From Mytilus trossulus (taxonomy: Eukaryota; Mollusca; Bivalvia; Mytilida; Mytilidae): a DNA stretch of 64,000 bases. The translations under genes were made by a program, and so were the position numbers. Under the pieces are notes generated by a model. It did not search any database and was not told the origin of the DNA. It worked only from the letters and a program-made list of their open reading frames with translations. Below, in pieces: positions 46,187 through 58,641 of the stretch. The stretch lies in the NCBI RefSeq assembly GCF_036588685.1, contig NC_086381.1, positions 66,347,436 to 66,411,435 on the forward strand, given 5' to 3'. Numbering within the stretch: the stretch's first letter is position 1; the number at the start of each line of letters is the position of its first letter.

Positions 46187-47694
46187 TGAAAATATAAAAT
46201 TAATAAAAAATTGAATATTATTTAGATGAGTCTAAAAAGACTTAAACGTGTTTCTGAAATTTCGTTTTCAATATTATTTTCATAGCAAAATTCACACAGG
46301 AGTTTAAGGCATTAACCCGCGTTCCATTTGTTAATTCCCCCTCTAAATCCAAGTGTTTTAACATATAAACTAGTTAAGTTATTTTCACTTATTCTTGGTG
46401 TTCCTGAGTTTAATAACTGTTATTGTAAAAAGTATGAACTGAAGAAAAAATGTGTAGAAATTCAAATTTTGAGAAAAAAAGACAAAATGCAAGTAAATAT
46501 ATTGAATACTATTGAATATAAGCTAGTCGGATTTCTATTTGTTTCCTGCCTTATTGTTAAAAAATGAGACTATGATGAGAACGACAAGATACAATAAAAT
46601 TCAATTGAACAATAGAATGTTTCACATCACATATATACTACAAACATACAAAAAAAGAGTAATATCGGAACAAATAAAATATTTGATTCTTTGAAAAATG
46701 GGACAAACGTAAGAGTAGGCGAGAACTTTTTCTTAAAAAATGAAGGTGTAGTTTTATAGAATTTAATAGAAAATATTTGATACTCATAAACTTGATATAC
46801 ATTTTGGCCTTTACTATTTTTGAATCGAGCGTCATTGATGAGTCTTTCGTAAATGAAACGTGTATTTGGCGAACAAAAGTGTCAGCCTGGTATTGATGCA
46901 GTTTCTTTTTAATATATTTTGATTTCAGATAAATGCAGTAAAATTTAATCACCAATTTGATGAAAATAACTCTGAATTCAGATTTTTCCAATACCTAAAA
47001 ATGAGCAATCTTGAAAAACAATAATTTGATTGATAGCATCGAAAGACTGAGTAAAAGTATACCCGCTCAGAAAAAACCCCAGCATAACCTCCTCTTGAAG
47101 TTAAATGGTGGATCCCTAAATCAAAGTTGTAGAAGACTAGTGGTATGTATGGTCTGACGGTTTGTTTTTCTTTTGACACCGTATGATACAACACATATAC
47201 ATCCCTTTCAGTATGTATTTAAAAGATAATAGTCAGTTTTCCTGTATACATATTTCATTGTACACACAAAAGTCACGTGATAATGTCAAAGATCTAGAAT
47301 ACTGTGATTGGATAATTCAATTAACATCGTCAACATATTGGAGATGTCACCCCATGCTTGGTTTTCAGCAGAAAGATGAGGTCAAACTAGAACAGCGATG
47401 GCCATTTTCAAGTGTACATCTATTCGAATCATTACATTTCAATTGCTGAATTCGCCTGTATAAAAAACTAAGCATGTGCATAGAAAATGTCACGTGCTAT
47501 GACTTTTTCATTCTCCACATTGAAATAACAACTATTCAAGAACTCTATGAGGTTGTTTTCTCATTTAAGCATTATGCAAAATAAAAAAAAAATAAAAAAA
47601 CCCAAAAAAACTGCATTTGATCTAAATAGGATATATTGAAAACCACCACCACGTCTTCAAACAAAAACAAAAAATAGATAAAAGTCTTACTTAC
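46187..47694 (-). other. Predicted leader intron of CRP copy 3
   Basis: Bounded by the conserved donor at 47,694 and the AG acceptor at 46,186-46,187. 47,030-47,200 matches the intron of copy 1 at 15,478-15,650. No other gene seen inside. Confidence 0.5.
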
Positions 47695-47745
47695 GATATT
47701 ATGCTAAATGGCTTGTTACTGCTGCAGTGGTGAAGTATATACTAG
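47695..47745 (-). promoter_or_regulatory. Predicted promoter and first exon end of CRP copy 3
   Basis: Minus strand: AGTATATACTTC (TATA-like, about 47,734-47,741), then the donor ATC|GTAAGTAAG ending at 47,695. Same arrangement as copy 2. A start site about 30 bases after the TATA motif would leave a leader exon of only some 10-20 bases. Confidence 0.45.
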
Positions 47746-48399
47746 GTGTAAAGATAATGGACTTAGTCAAAACCTTAACGTTTTATATGAATCTCTATAT
47801 TTACTGTTCAAATTAATTAACTCGTTTTGATCGTCATTCTGTGAAATCTTGATAAAATAAGTGAAAACAAATATTATCTAATAATTATAATTGACAAACT
47901 GGAGCCGTTTTAATTATTGGTTTATCTTAAGTGTTCCAAATGATAAAAAGACGCTCTTGTAATACAACACAAGCGGTGTTTTTGGATATTTGATGCATCG
48001 GTTATCTCGAATTAGTAGTGATATCGTCCTAAACAATTTTCCATTCAGAGTTAATGGTCATCTTGTACGTCATTTCGGTCATTTGGTCGATGTTTAGCTA
48101 ATAAAAAAAACAATTTTCATTTGTTTTTATACTGCAATCCGGTCAAGCTTTGCGTCACTTATTCAAATCGCCTTTACTGAATTAATTAAGCGAATTTTGA
48201 GTAATTATCTTTCAAATCGATATTTCCTTTCTTGGCACATCTATCAATAATGAATTATTACAAATACAAATAAAAGTATGATATTGGACTTTAGTCGATT
48301 TAAAATGATTCAATCAAATTTACCAAATATTTTGGTTGTGTTTCAATACGGAAGCCGACTAAAGCCGAAATCTGCCGAAACCAATGCCTTTTAAATCAA

Positions 48400-48595
48400 A
48401 TGGTGTTGGTTTTTCTGTTTGAATGGACACTAGCCATTTTGGAACAATTTATTACTTGCTGTTCGGTGATATCCAAGGCTCCGTGTTGAATACCGTACTT
48501 TGACTTTATATGACTGTGCCTTTTCATAGACCTGGATGGAGAGTTGTCTCATTGCCGCTCATACCACATTTTCTAATTTGTAGTCAACGTTTTTT
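48400..48595 (-). repeat. Rep-B
   Basis: The reverse complement carries GAAAATGTGGTATGAGCGGC, CAATGAGACAACTCTCCATC, CAAAGTACGGTATTCAACAC and CATTCAAACAG. It interrupts the end of duplication unit 3; unit homology resumes at about 48.59 kb (TTTGTAGTCAA) and fades by about 48.75 kb. Confidence 0.75.
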
Positions 48596-49185
48596 TTCTT
48601 GCAATGTTATGACGTAGTCCTTATACTCCTAACATAGTAAGATGATTTTTTTTTTCTCGTGTTCAGAAGAGGCAACAGTGAAGTACAGTTGATGACAGTC
48701 TATCCATCATCATATCCAAAAAATGCCAAGATGCAAAAAGTAATTGAATAATGATAATAAAAATAACCTAGACAAACACTTATAGGTAAAGACTATGTTT
48801 TAATGTATATTAAACTATTCAGACTTTAAAATAGAAATATAGAATCTTGTAATTTCTCGCGTTGTATTTGAACCTCTTTTTACCTGCGTGTGATGTATAA
48901 ATATGAAACCACTTAATTTGAAAAATTTTGCTTTGTGTCTTGTGTAGGATCTGGTTACGATGGTATGTATCTATTGTGTTTGAAGGTAGCAGACATGTCC
49001 TCTTTCAACGTTATCTTTTTCGTAAGTGTTTCTAGAAACTCAATTTTCCGTTAGACTAACTTTAAAGAGGTCATGCATTGCATTTATTTTCAATATGTTT
49101 TTGAGTTGAAGGTAACTATTGCATGACACCTGGATTTTTTTCTTAGTGAAAGAGGGGCGAAAGAAACGACAAGGACAGTCACTCT
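48596..49185. other. End of duplication unit 3
   Basis: Homology to unit 2 (about 35.57-35.78 kb) ends near 48.75 kb. The TRIM-like gene expected further right in a full unit is absent. No gene seen. Confidence 0.5.
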
Positions 49186-49189
49186 CGTA

Positions 49190-49400
49190 GATCAAAAATT
49201 AACTAACAACGCCATGGCTAAAAAGAGAAAAAAGACAAACAGACAAATATATGTACATACAAAACAACAAAGAAAACTAAAGAATACATGGAATAAGCAA
49301 GAAGAACCTCACCAAAAACTGGGGGTGATTTCAGGTGCTCTGGAAGGGTAAGCAGATCCTGCTCCATATGTGGTATCCTCCGTGTTGCTCATGAAATTAC
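49190..49400 (-). repeat. Rep-A
   Basis: The reverse complement carries CAACACGGAGGATACCACAT, CTTACCCTTCCAGAGCACCT, AAATCACCCCCAGTTTTTGG and AGCCATGGCGTTGTTAG. Truncated at its 5' side. Confidence 0.8.
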
Positions 49401-49779
49401 TTCACAATGATATATCATTTTGTTCAGGAAGGAGTACTAGATCATTTAATGAATACAAATTGAAAATCATCCGTCCAATACTTTTGTGAGAAGAGCTCAA
49501 AATTGCGATTTTTGACGTTTTTATGGAACATTTTATTTGAACTCTTCTTATTAAACAATGATATATGCAAGTGATAATATTAAAAAATGAATGCATCATG
49601 TGTGAATCATTGTGGATGTTTCATAATTAATAAATTTAAATTCAAGTTCAATAAATAAGTACTAAAAGCAGGATTCTTCCTGGGATATTTGAATTAAACC
49701 ATAGCCATGGCAACCCAAAAGCCAGAAATAAGCTATCTTCTGGGTCCACCGTGTATTGAATGCAAGTCTCTGATTTTGA

Positions 49780-50215
49780 AGCAACACTTAAAATTTGTTT
49801 TTCATTCCTTCAAACTGTAATATGTGGAATCTCAGCCAAGTAGTTAGCACTTCTGTGTTGACACGAATTATCATAGAGTTGGTCATAACTATAAATTAAA
49901 TGTTTCCAAAACATTAAATTTTTGAAATACTTAGTTTTTTTCCCCTCAGAAATAACTCCTTAGCTGTATTTTGCAAAACATTTAGGCATGTTTGGTCTTC
50001 AATGCTCTTCAACTTCGTACTTTATTTGTTTTTTTTTAACTTTGTTTTATTCGCGAGCATAACTACAGAGTCTTTTGTAGAGATTAGGGACTTTCCGAAT
50101 TGATTTTCCTCTAAGTTCAGTATTTTTGTGATTTTAATTTTTGTAGAGAACGCGCGTCTTGCACAAATACAAAACTTCATTCCTGGTATCTATTAATGTA
50201 GTTGGATATTATTCT
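49780..50215 (+). repeat. Dispersed repeat Rep-E, first direct copy
   Basis: Shares with 50,590-50,942: ATCTCAG, AGTAGT.AGC..TTC.GTGTTGA, CTTA.C.GTATTTTGCA, GGTC.TCAA.GCTCTTCAA, and the end ACGCGCGTCT. This is a SINE-like class I associate with mussels. Confidence 0.65.
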
Positions 50216-50589
50216 AATTCCAGTCATTTAAATAAATGAAAATTTCTTTTGAGCCCCATGTATGGAAATATCTTTTGGAGATTGTGTTGGTGATAACAGC
50301 ATTTTATGCAAGTTTAGATAGAATTTTATAAAGTGAAAAATTGTCAAATTTTCAGAAGTAATGGACAACCATAAAACTTAAAGGAGGGATCCTGTCATTC
50401 TTTTCGAACGTAGCAACAAGGTCTTTCCCTACAGGCTGAATGGTCGGTGCATCACTTATATACTCAAGAAGGACAATGAAACTGAAATGATTTCTTTTTT
50501 ATATCTTTAAAAAATCATGATCTTAAAAGGAGCAATGTAAATTCAAAAAGAAAAAAAAAACAATAGGTTAAAAAACTACTAAAATCATC

Positions 50590-50942
50590 ATTTGCACCCA
50601 ATCCATGAGATCTCAGATTCGTCTTCGAGGATTTCACCAGCCCAGTAGTCAGCGTTTCGGTGTTGATATGAATATCAATTATATGGTCATTTTTTCTTTT
50701 TATTAATTTCCTGTTTACAAAACTTTGAATTTTCGAAAAACTATGGATTTTCTTATCCCAGGCATAAATTAACTTAACCGTATTTTGCACAACTTTTTGG
50801 AATTTTGGGTCCTCAAAGCTCTTCAATTTTGTACTTGTTTGGCTTTATAACTATTTTGATCTGAGCGTCACTGATGCGTCTTATGTAGACGAAACGCGCG
50901 TCTGGTGTATTAAATCATTATCCTGATACCTTTCATAACTAT
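50590..50942 (+). repeat. Rep-E, second direct copy
   Basis: Better preserved copy ending GAGCGTCACTGATGCGTC, GACGAAACGCGCGTCTGG and ATCCTGATACCTTTCATAAC. Short minus-strand open frames across it are not genes. Confidence 0.7.
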
Positions 50943-50984
50943 TGCAAAGTTGACAACAAAATCCTGTCGGGGTTCCTATATATA

Positions 50985-51565
50985 TCATACCCTCATTACA
51001 TCATACCCAAATTCCCACAACTGTAACACCCGCATTCAATATCATATCAAATTTCCTTTACATGCCATTGTAACATCATATCCAAGTCCCTATTGCTGTC
51101 ACGCTGACATTTTACCCATGTTTATATCACTGTCATGCCCTCATAACAGCATACCAACATTAAAGTTACTATAACGCCCTGGTAAAACCATATATCCTAT
51201 ATCTGTCATCCCCGTAAAACATTGTACCCAAGTCCCTATTAACGTCCCATGTTCATACCATCATACCCTATTGCAAATACTTATTTTTGTCCTATCCTTA
51301 TAACATCTTACAGGAGTTGCTGGAACAGTCCCATCCTCATAACATTATACCTATTTTCGAATACTGACAAACCATAATAGCATTGTACCTATATATGTTC
51401 CATGTACTGTCACACTATGATAACATTATGTTCAAGATCCTAAGACGATCACACCCTGATAACATCATACCCAAGTTCTATAAATGTCACACCCTGATTG
51501 AATCAAACCCAAGTTAATATAAAATCCACACCCTGATAACATCATACCCAAGTTCCTATGACATA
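50985..51565 (+). repeat. Degenerate 45-50-bp minisatellite
   Basis: A dozen or so imperfect units built on TAACATCATACCCAAGTTCC followed by TAT..CTGTCACACCCTGA. Decay is stronger on the left; the last three units (51,440-51,560) are the most alike. Confidence 0.75.
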
Positions 51566-52785
51566 TTTGACTGTAATTATAGAATATAAATACACGTGTT
51601 TGTGAGATATAACAGTTTCTTCACCGTTCTAGATTAATGGAGAAATAAGGAAATATGAACGTTAAAATGATGACTTGGCTACATGCAATGATTAGGAATA
51701 TTGCAATCTCCATGCATATATCCTTTTTTGTATGAATCTTTCCATACAATGTGCACAATACTGTAAATATCGAGGCAATGGTCATAATATTCGTTATTCG
51801 CCGTTAATTGTTATTTTTTCTCGATTTAACTAGAACTTATATTGAAAATATTACATCTAACAATCTAAAATAGTAACATTCTTCAAGCGCAAAAAATAAC
51901 AAATAAATTACAGTGGGGAAAAGTTTTGCTCCGTGTTGAAGGCATCACTGTGACTTTGAGATAAAGAACAGCAATACAACCGTTGTTCCTTTGCATTTTA
52001 GTTTTTTGTTTCGCATGTTAAAATTTTGAGTCCTGAATGGATACTATATCTCCTTTCTTTTTTGTTAGAGCTCGTGTTGACGAAAAGTAAGATTTATTTT
52101 ATACTTTTTTATAGGAAGATGTAGTTATGGATGCACTTTGAAATTCTCCGAATTTGTTGACCAGGGTCAATCTAATGCTCGACATATTGTATAGACACTT
52201 GACCGATGTTAAGTATAAATCGTTGACCTCAGAATGACTTGAATTGTATACCTGAAACACGATGGGAGATTAGTGTAAATAATACAACTGATATATCAAT
52301 AGACTGATTGTCTACACGGAGGTTGACTGTTCAAATTCAACACGTGGCAGGTTATTAACAAGAATTGTCAGTTTTAGTACAGGAATGATGTCGTTCTCTC
52401 GGACACTCAAGTTTCCTCCACAAATAAAATCCCCCAGTAAAACCACAATGAAAATGAAAATAGAAAGGGACTTTATAAAGAAGAGATATAGTTACGATAC
52501 TGTTGTCAGGTCATTAATGATTGCATATTTTGGCTTTGATATTGATTCACTTATAGGGGCTTTGCATCGGAATTAAACACATTTATTTTAAAACCAGTTG
52601 TTGGCATGACATATGAGTTATGTTCTTCTCATATATTTCATAATGGTATAATACTTAACCCATAGCAGGAGGGATTTTGCCTAATATTCACATGATGAAG
52701 ACATAATCTTTCAATAAGTTTAATTGAGGTCTGAAGCTTGCATGTCAGTAACTGCTAGTAGTCTGTTGTTATTTTTGGTATTATT
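51566..52785. other. No gene seen
   Basis: AT-rich spacer. The small open frame at 52,385-52,576 has no recognisable feature. Confidence 0.45.
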
Positions 52786-52789
52786 GTCA

Positions 52790-53235
52790 TTTTGTTTATT
52801 GTCGTTTGTTTCTTTTTTTAACATCGGACTTGGACTTCTTTTAAACTGAGTTTTACTGTGCATATTATTGTGCGTTTGTTTTTTCTACATTGGCTAGAGG
52901 TATTAGGGGGGGATTGAGATCTCAGAAAACATGTTTAACCCCGCTTCAATTTTGCGCCTGTCCCAAGTCAGGACCATCTGGCCTTTGTCAGTCTGGTATT
53001 ATTTTTAATTTTAGTTTCTTGTGTAAAATGCGCAGTTTAGTATGACGTCCATTATCACTGAACAAGTATGGATATTTGTAACATCGGTATATTACTGTTG
53101 CCTTCATTTAGGTGCCAGCTGAAGGACTCCTTCGGGTGCGGGAGTTTCACGCTACATCGAAGACCCATTGGTGGCCTTCAGCTATTGTCTGCTCTATGGT
53201 CGGGTTGTTGTCACTTTTGACACATTCCTTATTTC
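52790..53235 (+). repeat. Rep-D, independent copy
   Basis: ACATCGGACTTGGACTTCTT, TGGCTAGAGGTATTAGGGGG, GCGCCTGTCCCAAGTCAGGA, GAAGACCCATTGGTGGCC and TTTTGACACATTCC. This is the most complete of the three copies, just past the 3' end of the chitin synthase. Confidence 0.8.
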
Positions 53236-53275
53236 CATACTGTGAAAAATAGAACAGTTGATATATATATTTTCA

Positions 53276-53286
53276 TTTATTTATTC
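53276..53286 (-). terminator. Candidate polyadenylation signal of chitin synthase
   Basis: ATTTATTTATT on the plus strand reads AATAAATAAAT on the coding strand, about 220 bases after the stop codon. Position and motif fit; not otherwise tested. Confidence 0.5.
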
Positions 53287-53506
53287 TATAACTTTTGTAT
53301 TCAAACAATATATATATATCTTTACTATATCATGCATATATCTTGATAAACGAACACATATTATCATTGATGATTAGACAACAAATGATAACATTTAAGC
53401 ACATAAAACAATAAAGATACCATGCTACATGTATTAACATGACTAATACATATCCAATGGACTAATATCCACAAATTGACCACGAGGGTCGGTTGAAAAC
53501 AAAACT

Positions 53507-53898
53507 TTACGTTACAGTATTTATCCATCGACCTATACGATTTAAAATATCACCAATTCTGTACACGGTACTACCTGATATTTGAATAAGGGGTGGTAAC
53601 CCTAGCATAACTCCCATTGCAATGCTAAATATGGATGTACTATTAAAAGTGTGTATTGGAAAGGCATAAAATCCTAATAGTGCAACCATGCACATTAGAT
53701 TAGCACTAAGAAAGTACATTAGCGCTTTTTGTCTAAATAATTTCAATCCTCTTTGTCTGTCTTCGTTTGATAATCCATTTGTTACCGACGATCCTACAAC
53801 GTTGAACACAAGCCCTTCCCAGAATTTAAATTCATCTAGGTTGAAGTCACTCAAATTGAGCGATGATGCTCTCAAACTAGTCAGACACGTTGTTTCAA
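53507..53898 (-). CDS. Chitin synthase, C-terminal exon
   Basis: Begins after a T-rich acceptor (TTTTGTTTTGTAG) at 53,898 with two bases completing a split codon, then ETTCLTSLRASS, and ends NTVT at TAA. Contains FWEGLVFNVV, then LSNEDRQRGLKLFRQKALMYF, two membrane segments (about FLSANLMCMVALLGFYAF and IFSIAMGVMLGLPPLIQI), and a final VYRIGDILNRIGRW. Animal chitin synthases have the same FW..LI / LR.K / two membrane helices order after the SWGTR motif. The tail is short, without the long C-terminal extension of many family members. The phase does not match the strong donor of the preceding exon, so either a small exon is missing or a weaker donor is used. Confidence 0.8.
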
Positions 53899-56891
53899 CT
53901 ACAAAACAAAAGGTTTTGCTATAATGTTTTATTTTGCTTCTAAAAAATCATAAAAATGTAATAAAATAATAATAAGAAAAAAATTATAAAACAAATATCT
54001 ATGATTTGTAAAACAAAATATACGTTACTTCGATTACTGTATGTATATTCAAATATTGCATAGCGTGTTCATTTTGAGAATGGTTACGTCGCTGTTTGGT
54101 TTGAAAAGTAAACATTCTTTAACTCTTAGCCATTCGACATCCAATTGATGTATCACAGCTAGGAAAGGGGTTAACATGTCGATTTAACCATACGTGAAAA
54201 TGTATGTATAATATATGTTGTTAATCAATCTTATTTACAGGGGCTCTTGAACCATTTTCAATTCTCACGAGATATTGAAATCTGAATAAACACGGAAGAG
54301 TATTTTTTTCATTCCAGAAGAAATAAGAATAACAATTTTATTTTGTTATGGTTTTCGCCGTCTGACATGTGTGATGACAGATATTAAGGGATAACAATAT
54401 ATTTACACCGCTGATAATCCGTTGCGTACAAAAAGCAAGCTTAGGAATTGATAGTTTCTTTCGAATGATATTCAATTTGGATATCTCATTTTTGGAAAAA
54501 GAATGCTTATAAACAATGCAAATAAAAAAAATCTTATGGTTATTTCAATATCCCACCTGTATCAGCCTAAGAAACTCATATTTTCCCAAGAGCTCATATG
54601 CATTGTATTAAATACCTCAATTATATATTGTGTTGTGGCGTAATTAAGAGCATGTGTTTGATACAGATTTTGGCAATCCTGACTGATAGCAACACCATCA
54701 AGGATGGCAAACACAGAAAAAATACCATTTAGTGTACGAAACATTTCAAAATATAGGTGTACTACCAAGAATATGATTAATACATGAAATCGAAATCATA
54801 TATATAAAGCTTCCCCTCAATTCTCTTTTTTTTTGGTAAATTGAAATGTAATACATGTATATGGGATAGATGTCTAAAGTACAGGAAATTATCAAATTAG
54901 CAAAGCAGCAATACAACAAAGCAGTAAACAATTTGAACAATAGGATAAACTCCGTATTCAATAAATTTAAGTTTGAGTGATAATATCATGTGTTACGCTA
55001 TCGTACCTTGTTGCGATTCTGGTTCTTTCTGCGTGTTCTGTTTAATGTTTGGAAGCTAAGGAAAGCATTGTTTAAAATTAAGCATACACAGTGGTTATCA
55101 TACTCGGTTCTTCTAATGCATTTGAATAGATGACTTATAACATGTATAAAAAAGAGGAAACAAAACAATGTCAAATTCGTTTTATATTTGTATTTTAAAA
55201 ACATTGGTCATTTTGTTATGCAATTTAAATTTCCTTCGAAGTTTTCATATTTTATCGATCGGAAATAGTTTGTTTTAAAATGCAGCATTGGTTAAATGAA
55301 TTTCGTGAAAGAAACATGCTGTTGGGATTTTTTTGGCTTATTATCACTCCATATTTTCTTTATTTTAGAAGTTGCGTTGTGCCATCTTATTAAATACGTG
55401 TTAGAATGTAAAACGTTTATACAACACTAAGAACACGCGCATTTGCAATATATTATGGTATACAGTATGCTGATGTGAATGAATTCTGTTGGCATGTTAA
55501 AGTGGTATTCTTGTATTTCCAAACGAATCAGTTAACCATGTTAACTGTATTAAAAAAAGAAAAAGAAACAAACAGGTAAATGTTTAGTTTGCGCAAAATT
55601 ATTTTTTACCTGATTTTCATTTTCATAACAAGCCGTATGTCATGCAACTGTTTAAAAAACTCATCGGTCAGAGCTAAGGACAGATTGTGTTTTACTCGCC
55701 TTTGACTTTTTAGTCATCTTAATGTGGTGTATATATGTGCCTTATATTTGTGCTGCGTTGCTTCGATGCCGTTATAGTAATTTTTGGCTCTTTTGATACA
55801 TTTTGATAGACCCTGCTTTGATTCATCATTCATTATTCCATTGTTCAACATGTTGAAATAATCAAATTGGCAAGTAGAAGCTGAAGAAATATATTTTTTA
55901 ATTGGGTCTCACAAATATTTATTGTGTTTTTCACAGTCAGTGTAATGACAATAAGAAGGAAAACATTCGTTTTCTCTTTTATTTTTGACAACATATAAAT
56001 ACCTTTTCTTGTCTTTATATTTAAAAATAGTTTCACATTATGTAAAAAAAAATTCAGAAATGATATCTTGCAATAGGTCACACATAACCCATCGAACAAT
56101 TATGACAAACGTACTGTCAGTAATTAAAAAAACCCCACACATGGTACTACCTGTCTTTTATTCATCGGATAGAAATGTCATCATCTACGTCATTTATTGA
56201 CTAGTGGAAAGCTGTTTTTATCCTTCAACCTTATTATGCTTTTGTCCAACGTAAGGAGCATGTAATTTAGTGACTGTGATTGGTTGCTGTATTATAATGT
56301 TATCATTTAAGCTGATATCAATTTATCTAGTTTGTATTGTTCTCACGTTCTCATGAATGGTCATGTATTGCCTTATATAGATCTTTATGCATTATTTTTT
56401 ATTGCTTACTATCTTAGAAGACTAAAGTTGCTTTTATCAACTGAATTTGGTACCTATCAGATATGTTCCTTACGTCGTAACTACAATTCACTCCCCTTTC
56501 ATGAATGTGACCTCCCGAATTAGACTATTTACCGGATTTGTTATCACATAAGCAACACGACGGGTGCCACCTGTTAAGCAGGATCTGCTTACCCTTCTGG
56601 AGCATCTGAGATCACCCCTAGTTTTTGTGGGGTTCTTGTTGCTTATTATTTTGTTTTCTATGTTGTGTCATGTGTAATATTGTTTGACTGTTTGTCTTTT
56701 TTTCATTTTTAGCCATGGCGTTGTCAGTTTATTTTTGATCTATGAGTTTGACTGTTCCTCTGGTATCTTCGTCCCTCTTTTGTAAAATAGTGGCCTTATT
56801 GACAATCATACAACATATTCTTATTTTTTTTTTCGGACAAAATAACTTTGAAATATGTTACATATTTATATTTCATCAAACAGTCACTTAC
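53899..56891 (-). other. Chitin synthase intron (or introns)
   Basis: About 3 kb. Contains a Rep-A copy at 56,480-56,790. A minus-strand open stretch at 54,562-54,768 (ISQDCQNLYQTHALNY...) could hide a small exon, but its splice sites do not give a consistent phase, so it is not called. Confidence 0.5.
56480..56790 (+). repeat. Rep-A in chitin synthase intron
   Basis: TACCGGATTTGTTATCACAT, AACACGACGGGTGCCACCTG, GAGCATCTGAGATCACCC, TAGCCATGGCGTTGTCAG and CTGGTATCTTCGTCCCTC. Nearly full length compared with 22.5 kb. Confidence 0.85.
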
Positions 56892-57103
56892 CTTATCACG
56901 TGTACCCCATGATTGATCCACAATGTTACAGATTGCGTAGAGGGGTAATAAAATATACATAAATGGAATAAAAAACAAGTATACAGGACCAGTAAGCAAT
57001 ATCCATGCATCCCATGGGTATAAAACAGCTCCATATATGTAACTTCCAAATACAATTGCAACTGACAAGCCTTCTGCATGTTCAAAATGTCCATTGTAAT
57101 AAC
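56892..57103 (-). CDS. Chitin synthase, fourth exon (SWGTR motif)
   Basis: Acceptor CTCCTCTACAAATAG before 57,103; the split codon gives Gly, then YYNGHFEHAEGLSVAIV, two membrane segments (IYGAVLYPWDAWILLTGPVYLFFIP and MYILLPLYAICNIVD), and QSWGTRDK. SWGTR is a signature of animal chitin synthases, placed after the membrane bundle that forms the export path for the polymer. The donor AAG|GTAAGT at 56,892 is a perfect consensus and leaves phase 0. A weak alternative, C|GTGATA, would fit the phase of the last exon and give SWGTLE. Confidence 0.85.
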
Positions 57104-58641
57104 CTATTTGTAGAGGAGATACTAAGTAATTGTAAACATTTACATATACATACACTATGCATGTGAGGGTTCTTTTAACATACATGTACAAAACGTTTTT
57201 TTTTTACAAAATATGTATGTCTGCTCTATTGAATTCTGTATACATGTAACCCTTGCCTGTGCCCAGTCAAGCACCTCGTTATTGCTCTATGATTATTTTT
57301 GTATTCTTGTAAATCATGTTTGCTAATATGCTTTGTCTATATGCCTTTTTTTTGTTTCTTTGTTACATAACACGTGACCCTGTACTTATACATCCCGTCA
57401 CTTTCTTATTTTCAATGATAATGTTTGTAATGTTTTATTTCATTTGTGATAATATGCTTTGTAAATATCCCTTTTTCTGTTTCTTTGTATGACGTATGAC
57501 GTGGCTCTGTACTTAAACATCCCGTCATTGTGTTATTGTTTCAATGTTTGTTTACATATTTGAGTGGTTTTATAGATTTAAATGACCAATTAATTGCCCC
57601 ATAGGGTACAGCGATAGCCTTTATCGAGATACATACTTTAGAAAATTCATTAATTTAACAAAAACTTGCTAGAATTAAAAACAAGTTATTAGAACAATAT
57701 TTTTTCGTCCAAAAAATATAGGTTCGCGTTGATTTTCTTTGGCTCATTTGTACTTATCTCTCCATGTTGCACTTAAACATACGTGTCATATCCTAGCGAT
57801 CAAAATACATCTCAGTTCCGCTTGGGTTAAGAAAGTAATCTATTTGGCCTTTGGTACAATGCAGAATGCATGAAGTCTTTAATAACAAACATACCGGGCA
57901 CTCATATTAACCAATGAAGATAAGCTATAGCAGCCTTAATTCTGAAAACCATGTTATGCTCATTAAATGGCTGCGCCCATAAGTTCAATTGGTTTATTGT
58001 AACCTATAGTGATTTAGATAATAACGCAATGTGGACTGCTGTACTCCTATTTTTCATTTTTACCTATTATTACTGTTTGCATCGTTGTCAATATAATAGA
58101 TTTTTATGCGACTGTCATTCAACGTAGATGTTTAGCTAGCTATAAAACCAGGTTTAATCCACCATTTTCCTCCTAAGAAAATGCCTGTTACATTTCAGGA
58201 ATATGACAGTTGTTGTACATTAGTTTGATGTGTTTGAGCATTTGATTAGGAACTTTCCGTTTTGAATTTTCTCGGAATACTGTATTTTTGTCATTTGACT
58301 TTTTATATATATCAATAGGGTCCTAATTATAATATTGGAGCAAATCATATATCGACTATATTTAGCTATTTAATGTCAGAAATTACATAAATAAAAATAT
58401 CTGAAAACAAAAAAAAAACAAAACAAATGACCTTCAGCTCAACCAACGACAACATAAGCGTGATTGATAAAATGCATTATACATTACATAATATTATATC
58501 GTTGCGAAAGTGGTTAAGAAACATAACGATGAACCTGTTTGCATTTAACTTTTTTAAGGTTTCATATACCCCCAATACTCTTTCAAAACTACAGATGCAT
58601 TCACATAATTGTATATAACAAAACGATACCACGCTACCTAC
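56893..58641 (-). other. Chitin synthase intron and repeats
   Basis: The intron proper is 57,104-58,641. It contains two diverged direct copies of about 110 bp (57,310-57,420 and 57,445-57,545: ATATGCTTTGT, GTTTCTTTGT, TGTACTTA.ACATCCCGTCA) and Rep-C at 58,075-58,290. Confidence 0.55.

Noticed and set aside
13200..48750. Duplication units as unmerged haplotypes of one locus
   Set aside because: Considered because mussel genomes are very heterozygous, but the units are in tandem on one sequence and differ by many substitutions and private insertions. Long reads would settle it.
54562..54768. Possible missing chitin synthase exon
   Set aside because: No acceptor/donor pair gives the phase 0 to phase 1 exon that would be required, and the residues match no family motif.
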